Assembly (NCBI GenBank): GCA_026982255.1
Contig: JALSHL010000244.1
Coordinates: 1-12,005, forward strand
Length of the DNA: 12,005 nt
Reading direction: 5' to 3'
Origin: Paracoccaceae bacterium
Lineage (GTDB): Bacteria; Pseudomonadota; Alphaproteobacteria; Rhodobacterales; Rhodobacteraceae
This document shows positions 6,976 through 12,005 of the stretch, piece after piece. A program made the translations under genes and the position numbers. A model generated the notes under the pieces. That model ran no database searches. It saw nothing but the letters and a program-made list of their open reading frames with translations, and had not been told where the DNA came from. Every line of letters begins with the position of its first letter. Positions within the stretch are counted from its first letter, which is position 1.

Positions 6976-7701
6976 CTAACCGCCGTAGCTGCGCACCAGT
7001 GCACCGGCGAGAAGGCTCCACCCGTCCGCCAGAACGAAAAAGGCCAGTTTGAAGGGTAGCGAGATAACGGCGGGGGGCACCATCATCATTCCCATAGACA
7101 TCAGCACCGCCGCGATGATCAGGTCGATGACCAGAAACGGGATGAATATCAGGAATCCGACCTCGAATCCGCGCTGGATTTCGGCCAGCAGAAACGAAGG
7201 AACCAGAATTGACAGGGGCACGGGCTGTCCGGCCTCGGGCCTTACCGGCGCAATATCGATCATAGAGGCCAGCGTTTCCGGTGCTACCCGCCCCTCCATG
7301 AATATACGGAATGGCCCGATGGTGCGGTTGAATCCTTCTTCGATACCGATCTGTTCGTCCAGCAGGGGTTGCACACCGTTATCCCAGGCTTCGGAGAAAA
7401 CCGGCTGCATGACAAACCAGGTCAGAAACAACGCCAGACTGACAATCATCATGTTCGGTGGTGCCTGTTGCACGCCTATTGCCTGGCGCAGTATCGACAG
7501 AACGGTCACCATGAACGGAAAGCAGGTTATCATGATTGCCAGTCCGGGGGCGAGGCTAAGCACGGTGAGCAGGACAAAAAGCTGCACTGTGCGTAGTGAC
7601 AACGAATCCCCGCCAAATGACAGAGAAACCTCTTGCGCGGCGGCCGGAAATGCGGCCAGCAGCAAGATCGGCAATACAAGGAGCACTGCTTTGACCACCA
7701 T
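6976..7701 (-). CDS. fliP: Flagellar type III export gate protein FliP
   Basis: This core subunit of the flagellar export gate forms the entry pore with FliQ and FliR in the inner membrane. It is 241 aa, near the E. coli length of 245. A cleavable signal peptide covers about residues 1-23 (ending FPAAAQ before EVSLSF), which is usual for FliP. Conserved blocks are LLTVLSLAPGLAIMIT (about 44-59), LRQAIGVQQAPPN (71-83) and the late MSMGMMMVPP plus SLPFKLAFFVLADGW. The frame is open up to a TTG at 7749, but the ATG at 7701 starts directly at the signal peptide, two bases after the fliN stop, and is preferred. It is the last of the fliF-fliH-fliN-fliP block. No fliO precedes it and no fliQ follows. 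Confidence 0.96.
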   Translation of the reverse strand: MVVKAVLLVLPILLLAAFPAAAQEVSLSFGGDSLSLRTVQLFVLLTVLSLAPGLAIMITCFPFMVTVLSILRQAIGVQQAPPNMMIVSLALFLTWFVMQPVFSEAWDNGVQPLLDEQIGIEEGFNRTIGPFRIFMEGRVAPETLASMIDIAPVRPEAGQPVPLSILVPSFLLAEIQRGFEVGFLIFIPFLVIDLIIAAVLMSMGMMMVPPAVISLPFKLAFFVLADGWSLLAGALVRSYGG

Positions 7702-7703
7702 GT

Positions 7704-8003
7704 CTACAACCCGCCCGACATGTCCGAAACCTCGGTCAGGCGTAGACAAAGCTGCCCGTTGCCCTCTGCTGTTTCTTCCAGTTCGCCCCGGGCCACCAGC
7801 CGCTCGCCGATAAAGACGTCTACCGGATCCTCGATACGGTGATCCAGCGGCACGACAGAGTTTTGCCGCAGCTGTAACAGTTCCGCCAGCGTCAGGCGCG
7901 CTTTGCCAATCGAGACAGTGATTTCGATCTCGACGGCCATCAGCGCGTTTGCATGTGCGTCGCCAAGCGGGGTGTCCGCGCTTTCCGGCAGTTCAGTTTG
8001 CAT
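7704..8003 (-). CDS. fliN: Flagellar motor switch protein FliN
   Basis: This C-ring component of the flagellar rotor is involved in switching and in docking FliH for export. It is a short 99-aa form made almost entirely of one SpoA/surface-presentation domain (about residues 22-93). The family core LTLAELLQLRQNSVVPLD, then EDPVDVFIGERLVARGEL and a C-terminal strand LCLRLTEV, is easy to see. The first 20 residues are variable and acidic. The ATG at 8003 overlaps the end of fliH by 11 bases, and fliP begins just after its stop, so the genes are translationally linked. Confidence 0.94.
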   Translation of the reverse strand: MQTELPESADTPLGDAHANALMAVEIEITVSIGKARLTLAELLQLRQNSVVPLDHRIEDPVDVFIGERLVARGELEETAEGNGQLCLRLTEVSDMSGGL

Positions 8004-8598
8004 GTTTCACTCCGTTTTCCAGTGTGCGCTCCAATGTGTCGAAATAGGATTGTATGGCCGACAGCACCTTGTCCGGATTTTGCGCAAGGTCGATGCGATC
8101 GAACCCGTCGCTCCATTCCACGATGGCCTGCCCGTCCGAAAGCGTATCGTCGCCCATAACCGTGACTCCCGGCGTGTTCGAAAACGCGTTGCCCAAATCC
8201 TGTGCCATTTCCGGCGAGATCCGGATATCCAGCCGGTCCGGTGGTGCCTCCCTTGTTGCCTGTTCAACCAGCGCGGAAATCTCGGCACCAAGGCCGGATC
8301 GCGACAGTTCGGGTGCCAGAGCCTGCGTAATACTCTCTACCAATGGCCGCAAAGAGCGTAGTGCGAGTTGGCGGGCCTCCTCCCGGGAAAAGAACGCATC
8401 TCCGATAGTTTCGTGGATTCTCGCCAGTGTTTGCGACTGCGCTGTCGCAAATGCCTCGCTCGCAGCGGCAGCCCCCTCGCGCATTCCATCCTCGAACGCT
8501 TCCTGGCGCAAGGCTTCGAGTTCTTCGGTTGTGACGACCTTGGCGGCAGCGCCGGCCAATATGGGGTAGGAGAATTTTTCGAGTTTTATTGCCGGCAT
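7993..8598 (-). CDS. fliH: FliH-like flagellar export ATPase regulator
   Basis: This is a probable cytoplasmic FliH, the peripheral stalk protein that controls the FliI ATPase and tethers it to the C-ring. It is 201 aa. The N-terminal start MPAIKLEKFSY is followed by a charged helical stretch with EDGMREG (Gly38 and Gly42), matching the GxxxG-type helix of FliH, though only one repeat is clear. The C-terminal half (PPDRLDIRISPEMAQDL, then VEWSDGFDRIDL) resembles the FliH/HrpE domain in order. Similarity is weak, as is common for FliH in this class, and position between fliF and fliN is a strong part of the case. Its ATG shares one base with the fliF stop (TGATG). Confidence 0.78.
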   Translation of the reverse strand: MPAIKLEKFSYPILAGAAAKVVTTEELEALRQEAFEDGMREGAAAASEAFATAQSQTLARIHETIGDAFFSREEARQLALRSLRPLVESITQALAPELSRSGLGAEISALVEQATREAPPDRLDIRISPEMAQDLGNAFSNTPGVTVMGDDTLSDGQAIVEWSDGFDRIDLAQNPDKVLSAIQSYFDTLERTLENGVKHAN

Positions 8599-10178
8599 CA
8601 GGTCACAGGCTCCTTCTCTGTCGGGCTTTCGGATTCGATCCAGTTCCGCAGCAGATGGCTGCTTTCCTCGGCGCGTCCCGAGATGGTTTCGCGCAATATT
8701 TCAACGGGGTCCGGCGCGGGTGTAGCGGCCGTGGTCACCTCGCCTTCGGAGAGCGTCGATCCTGTGAGAACATTGCTATCGGCCTGTAGCGCCTGCTGTT
8801 CATGCGCGCTGATCTGTGCAAGTTCCGGAGCCGGATTTTTCAGGATTGGACGAATCACAAACAATCCGAGCAACAATGCCACAACCCCGAGAATCGTCAT
8901 CTGGACCAGTTGCGCCACATTCAGGGCAAAACCGCTCAATAGCCCGGCCGTTGCCGTGGTTCCCTGCCGGGGGGGCGCAGGAAATTCCATGGATTCGATG
9001 GTAACGACATCACCGCGTTCTGCCTGGAATCCCACGGCGGATTCCACCAGAGCACGAAAGGCATCCAGCTCTCCGGCGCTGCGCGGGGTATATGTTGTTG
9101 TGCCGTTGTCGCCGGTGACAGGAATATCGTTCACCAGAACCGCCACACTCAATCGCGCGATATCACCGGACAGCCGGGTGCGCTCCCGCAGGATTTCCGA
9201 GCCGTCATAGTTTGTCCGTTCGCGGTTTTTTTCGGCACTCCGGCTGCCTTTGGCCGTACTGTCCGCGGTGTCGGGCAGGTTGGATGCCACGGTAACCGCG
9301 CCTGTGCCTCCGCCGTTACTGTTTTCTGTGGAAGATTCGCTTTCCGACGATATGGCCACCCTCTGCTCGGGATCCAGAATCCGTTCGCGCACGGTTTCGG
9401 TTTCATTGCGGGCCTCGACCATAACCTCGACAATAACATTGCCTTGCCCCACGCGTGCGGACAGCAGCCGCTCGACATTTTTTCGCAGGGCCTCTGCCCG
9501 CTCGTCCAGACCGGTTGCCGCCGGTTGCGCCGCATCGGACTGTCCAGGCTGCAAAATCACGCCGTAATCCGAATCGATGACAGTGACCATCTCCGGCGCC
9601 AGCCCGGATACCGCTGCGGCCACCAGATAGCGGATCGCCTCGGCCTGCGTTCGGCCGAGCATGCCGTCACCCGAAGACACTGTAACCGAGGCCGAAGGCG
9701 AGACGTTGCGTTCGAACGGGCGGCTGACGGGATTGGCTATATGCACACGTGCCATGTTGATCCGCCCCGAGGACAAAATGGTCCGGGCCAGTTCGCCTTC
9801 CTTGGCACGCCAGTAGGTCGCATCGAACATTTGCGCCGTGGTGCCGAAACCGGACAGACCATCAAGAAGCTCGTATCCCGCTACACTGTTCGCGGGCAGC
9901 CCCTCGCCTGCCAGAACCAGCCGCAACTGGTCGCGCTGTGCCGAGTCGATATATATGGAATCGCCGCGAATCTCGTAAGGCACGCCTTTCTGTTCCAGCG
10001 ATGTGACAATCTCGCCGGAGGCGGTGGCACTTAGCCCCGAATACAAGAGCGCCAGTTGCGGCCTGGTCGCCAGTCGGGCCAGCCCGAACACTGTTACCAC
10101 TGTTGCCAGAACAGCCAGCACCAGTACGAGTTGCTTTTGCGGCGTAAGCAGGTTCCAGGAATTCAGGAGTTGCTTCAC
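8598..10178 (-). CDS. fliF: Flagellar MS-ring protein FliF
   Basis: This inner-membrane ring protein is the base on which the flagellar rotor and export gate assemble. With the start used here it is 526 aa. The first membrane helix is about residues 16-37, followed by ring-building YscJ/FliF domains (LALLYSGLSATASGEIV, then GVPYEIRGDSIYID) up to about 215. A low-complexity periplasmic stretch (about 275-320, rich in Ser, Glu, Gly) precedes the second half, and the second helix is about 423-445. The cytoplasmic tail ends in an amphipathic segment with LLRNWIESE that fits the FliG-binding region. The frame is open to a TTG at 10253, but GTG at 10178 gives the usual FliF start (MKQLLNSWN), has GGGGA upstream, and leaves the CtrA-like site at 10247 outside the gene. 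It is first in its operon and divergent from fliL. Confidence 0.94.
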   Translation of the reverse strand: MKQLLNSWNLLTPQKQLVLVLAVLATVVTVFGLARLATRPQLALLYSGLSATASGEIVTSLEQKGVPYEIRGDSIYIDSAQRDQLRLVLAGEGLPANSVAGYELLDGLSGFGTTAQMFDATYWRAKEGELARTILSSGRINMARVHIANPVSRPFERNVSPSASVTVSSGDGMLGRTQAEAIRYLVAAAVSGLAPEMVTVIDSDYGVILQPGQSDAAQPAATGLDERAEALRKNVERLLSARVGQGNVIVEVMVEARNETETVRERILDPEQRVAISSESESSTENSNGGGTGAVTVASNLPDTADSTAKGSRSAEKNRERTNYDGSEILRERTRLSGDIARLSVAVLVNDIPVTGDNGTTTYTPRSAGELDAFRALVESAVGFQAERGDVVTIESMEFPAPPRQGTTATAGLLSGFALNVAQLVQMTILGVVALLLGLFVIRPILKNPAPELAQISAHEQQALQADSNVLTGSTLSEGEVTTAATPAPDPVEILRETISGRAEESSHLLRNWIESESPTEKEPVT

Positions 10179-10246
10179 GGATTTTCCCCATTCACTTCCG
10201 GCAGCCGTTCTGGTGCCGGTCTTGCGGCCATAAGAATCGATCAGGA

Positions 10247-10261
10247 TTAACAATTGGTTAG
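10247..10261. promoter_or_regulatory. CtrA-like binding site in the fliF/fliL spacer
   Basis: TTAA-N7-TTAG (TTAA 10247-10250, TTAG 10258-10261) matches the CtrA consensus TTAA-N7-TTAA with one mismatch. On the other strand it reads CTAA-N7-TTAA. It lies in the 131-base spacer between the divergent fliF and fliL operons, 48 bases before fliL and 68 before the chosen fliF start, so it could serve both. CtrA control of flagellar genes is known in Rhodobacterales; use of this site is inferred. Confidence 0.6.
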
Positions 10262-10309
10262 TTTTCTGCGGGGTATTCAGGGATTCGAAACAGATTCTTG
10301 TGAGGAAAC

Positions 10310-10798
10310 ATGGCAGACGCGACAGCGGACGATGTAGATACCGGAACCCCGAAAAAATCCGCCAAACCCTTGCTGGCAGGGCTGGCGGGGGCTGCTATTC
10401 TTGGCGCAGGCGGGTTTTACGCCACCTATTCCGGCCTTGTTCTTGGTCCGAAGCCGGTGGCGGTTGATTCCGCCCCGTCCAAAACGGCCCCTTCCGGGCA
10501 GGTGGCTTTCGTCACCCTGCCCCCGTTAACGATTTCGCTCGGCAAGGCGGCCAGCGCACGCCACCTGCGTTTCAGCGGGTCCCTCGATGTATTGCCCGAA
10601 GCGGAGGAGGAGGTGAACACCCTGACGCCACGCATTCTGGACGCGCTCAACACCTATCTTCGCGCAGTTTCGGAAGCCGAACTCGAGGATCCCGCCTCCA
10701 TGAACAGGTTGCGGGCGCAAATGCTTCGTCGTGTGCAGGTCGTCGCCGGCGAAGAAAACGTGCGCGACCTTCTGATCACCGAATTTATCCTGAAATAG
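10310..10798 (+). CDS. fliL: Flagellar basal body-associated protein FliL
   Basis: This single-pass inner-membrane protein surrounds the stator and supports torque. It is 162 aa. A short charged cytoplasmic N-terminus with KKSAKP is followed by one membrane helix (about 20-42), a Pro/Ala linker and the periplasmic FliL domain. That domain starts at VAFVTLPPLTISLG and ends VRDLLITEFILK, a strongly conserved FliL terminus. GAGG lies 4 bases before the ATG, a short spacing. It is first in the plus-strand operon with the 107-aa protein, the MotE-like gene and motA, all of which act at the stator side of the motor. Confidence 0.95.
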   Translation: MADATADDVDTGTPKKSAKPLLAGLAGAAILGAGGFYATYSGLVLGPKPVAVDSAPSKTAPSGQVAFVTLPPLTISLGKAASARHLRFSGSLDVLPEAEEEVNTLTPRILDALNTYLRAVSEAELEDPASMNRLRAQMLRRVQVVAGEENVRDLLITEFILK

Positions 10799-10809
10799 AA
10801 AGGCATATC

Positions 10810-11133
10810 ATGGATTTACTGTCCAATGGACTATTGCTTGCGGCAACGGCGGCGGCGGCGTTTTACTGTTATGTTCTGGCAAAACGGGTCAGGGGGCTGA
10901 CGGATCTTGATGCCGGTCTTGGTGGCGCGATTACTGCTCTTTCACGCCAGGTGGACGAAATGAAAGCATCCGTGGATGCCGCGCGCCACATTTCCGGAAA
11001 ATCGGTCCGGGATCTGTCCGAAATGACAGCGCGGGCGGAAATAGCCGCGGGCCGGTTGGAGTTGCTGCTTGCCACGCTGCATGAAAACAGCGCGACCGGC
11101 AAGGCGGAGCACAGCAGAAAGCGCGCAGGATGA
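10810..11133 (+). CDS. Small membrane/coiled-coil protein of unknown function in the stator operon
   Basis: I do not recognise this 107-aa protein with certainty. One N-terminal membrane helix (about residues 5-24, LSNGLLLAATAAAAFYCYVL) is followed by a basic stop-transfer (AKRVRG). A long helical, coiled-coil-like part covers about 40-92 (VDEMKASVDAARH and EIAAGRLELLLATL), and the tail is basic (HSRKRAG). The layout suggests an inner-membrane protein with its coil in the cytoplasm. It resembles small membrane proteins found in alphaproteobacterial flagellar clusters, perhaps the DUF6468 type, but that is from memory. GAAAGG lies 6 bases before the ATG. It starts 11 bases after fliL, and its stop overlaps the next start (ATGA), so a motility role is likely by position. 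Confidence 0.85.
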   Translation: MDLLSNGLLLAATAAAAFYCYVLAKRVRGLTDLDAGLGGAITALSRQVDEMKASVDAARHISGKSVRDLSEMTARAEIAAGRLELLLATLHENSATGKAEHSRKRAG

Positions 11134-11711
11134 GCAATCGCCGCAAGGGAGTTCGTGCCGGTTTCGGTCCGATACAGCTGATATTACTCGGCTTTGCGCT
11201 CTCGGCCGCCATTCGGATCGGCGGTCAGGGTGTGGCTGTTGCGCAAGGGGTCGGGGCGCCGCCGGAACCTTCCGTGCCGGAACAGGTTGACTGTCCGGCC
11301 GATCCGGATATCGCGGGCCTGCTGGCGGGTATTCGCGAAAGGCAATCGCAACTCGAAACCCGCGAGCGCGAGATTGCAGAGCGCCGTCTGTTACTTGACG
11401 ATGTGGAGAAACGCATAGAGGCCGAACTGGAAAAACTGCGAATGGCGGAGCAACGGCTGGCCGAAACCCTGGCTATTGCCGACAGTGCGGCCGAAAACGA
11501 TCTGGCCAGACTAACGTCGGTTTATGAAAACATGAAACCCGGAAATGCGGCAGATCTGTTTGCCGTTATGGATATGACATTTGCGGCCGGTTTCCTCTCG
11601 CGGATGAAACCGCAGGCCGCCGCTGGCATCCTGTCCGAAATGCCAGCCGAGGCGGCATATTCCATCAGCGTTGTTATGGCAGGCAGAAATGCCAATGCCC
11701 CGACAGAATAA
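11130..11711 (+). CDS. motE: MotE-like flagellar motor chaperone (MgtE N-terminal-like domain)
   Basis: This 193-aa protein begins with a basic N-terminus and a hydrophobic signal or anchor helix (about residues 14-30). A Pro/Val linker follows, then a long charged coiled coil (about 60-118, ERQSQLETREREIAERR onward). The C-terminal MgtE_N-like domain (about 125-186) contains LTSVYENMKPGNAADLF, FAAGFLSRMKPQAAAGIL and the terminal SVVMAGRNANAPTE. That form matches MotE of alphaproteobacteria, a periplasmic chaperone for the stator-side protein MotC in Sinorhizobium; here the client is unknown. Its ATG overlaps the stop of the 107-aa gene (ATGA), and motA follows after 75 bases. Confidence 0.85.
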   Translation: MSNRRKGVRAGFGPIQLILLGFALSAAIRIGGQGVAVAQGVGAPPEPSVPEQVDCPADPDIAGLLAGIRERQSQLETREREIAERRLLLDDVEKRIEAELEKLRMAEQRLAETLAIADSAAENDLARLTSVYENMKPGNAADLFAVMDMTFAAGFLSRMKPQAAAGILSEMPAEAAYSISVVMAGRNANAPTE

Positions 11712-11721
11712 CCTGTTGGAG

Positions 11722-11737
11722 TTAGGGCTATGTTAAC
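11722..11737 (+). promoter_or_regulatory. CtrA-like binding site before motA
   Basis: TTAG-N7-TTAAC (TTAG 11722-11725, TTAAC 11733-11737) matches the extended CtrA consensus TTAA-N7-TTAAC with one mismatch. It lies 10 bases after the motE stop and 49 before the motA start, in the only sizeable spacer of this operon. It suggests that motA can be transcribed on its own. No convincing -10 box was found beside it. Confidence 0.58.
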
Positions 11738-11786
11738 CGCTTGCGCGCGATAGTCGGGCAAACACGCATCTTACTGGGCTTGGTGA

Positions 11787-12005
11787 ATGATTGGAATAAT
11801 CGGAATAGTCGTAATTTTTGTGATGGTCTTCGGCGGCTATGTTCTGGCCGGCGGATATCTCTCGATTATATTCGAGGCGCTGCCATACGAAATGATTATC
11901 ATCGGCGGTGCTGCTGTCGGCGCCTTTATCATCGGTAATGACTCCGCAACGATCAAGCACACGCTGAAGGACCTCGGAAAGGTATTCAAAGGTCCTAAAT
12001 GGAAG
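11787..12005 (+). CDS. motA: Flagellar stator protein MotA, N-terminal part (3' truncated by window end)
   Basis: MotA forms with MotB the proton-driven stator of the flagellar motor in the inner membrane. The frame is open from ATG 11787 to the last base, giving the first 73 residues of about 290. They read MIGIIGIVVIFVMVFGGYVL, then AGGYLSIIFEALPYEMIIIGGAAVG and AFIIGNDSATIKHTLKDLGKVF. The FGGY element, the PxE(M/L)xIIGGAA block and the IGN-IKxTLK end of the second helix are MotA hallmarks. Two membrane helices are seen (about 2-22 and 34-51). The Shine-Dalgarno is poor: GGTGA abuts the ATG. The MotE-like gene is directly upstream. Confidence 0.94.
   Translation, partial: MIGIIGIVVIFVMVFGGYVLAGGYLSIIFEALPYEMIIIGGAAVGAFIIGNDSATIKHTLKDLGKVFKGPKWK

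Noticed and set aside
7699..7749. Longer FliP starting at TTG 7749
   Set aside because: It would overlap fliN by 46 bases and put a polar stretch before a normal signal peptide.
11730..11753. Seven-codon open frame (MLTACAR) before motA, considered as a leader peptide
   Set aside because: No ribosome site, no attenuator structure, and its bases overlap the CtrA-like site; probably chance.
1..12005. Search by eye for CRISPR arrays, IS ends, tRNA/rRNA, direct repeats, toxin-antitoxin or defence genes
   Set aside because: None seen. Gene content and apparent base composition are uniform and of core-genome type.

Overview
The window reads as ordinary chromosome of an alphaproteobacterium, most probably a Rhodobacterales/Roseobacter-type bacterium. 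That placement rests on family resemblance: the form of the cytochrome bc1 genes, a fliF/fliH/fliN/fliP block divergent from fliL-(small membrane protein)-motE-motA, a MotE-type protein, and CtrA-like motifs in the flagellar spacers. It is inferred from gene content, not from a database search. Coding density is high. No RNA gene, insertion sequence, CRISPR array, prophage or integron signal was seen, and no gene-free stretch exceeds about 235 bases.

Layout: (1) 1-1560, plus strand: the 3' part of cytochrome b, then the complete cytochrome c1 gene, closed by a strong bidirectional hairpin terminator. (2) 1608-4823, minus strand: thiB-thiP-thiQ, a complete thiamine/thiamine-phosphate ABC importer with overlapping genes. 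A clear TPP riboswitch lies upstream (about 4868-4958), with a possible SD/anti-SD hairpin and a plausible promoter. (3) 5059-6159, plus strand: aroC, chorismate synthase. (4) 6156-6917, minus strand: a classical short-chain dehydrogenase/reductase whose stop codon overlaps the aroC stop. (5) 6976-10178, minus strand: fliF-fliH-fliN-fliP, in transcription order from right to left (MS ring, export ATPase regulator, C-ring, export gate). (6) 10310-12005, plus strand: fliL, an unrecognised 107-aa membrane/coiled-coil protein, a MotE-like chaperone, and the first 73 codons of motA, which runs off the window.

The flagellar modules build the rotor base and export gate on one side and the stator side (FliL, MotE-like, MotA) on the other. 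The two spacers that feed them, fliF/fliL at 10247-10261 and motE/motA at 11722-11737, each carry a TTAA-N7-TTAA-type site of the form bound by the response regulator CtrA, with one mismatch each. Together they suggest CtrA control of motility, which is known in this order.

I found no convincing new defence, mobile or biosynthetic system. The points most worth a second look are the pair of CtrA-like sites, the unassigned 107-aa protein in the stator operon, the riboswitch expression platform, and the SDR gene between the flagellar operon and aroC. Several start codons are revised from the longest possible reading frame: thiQ TTG 2303, thiB ATG 4823, fliP ATG 7701 and fliF GTG 10178.
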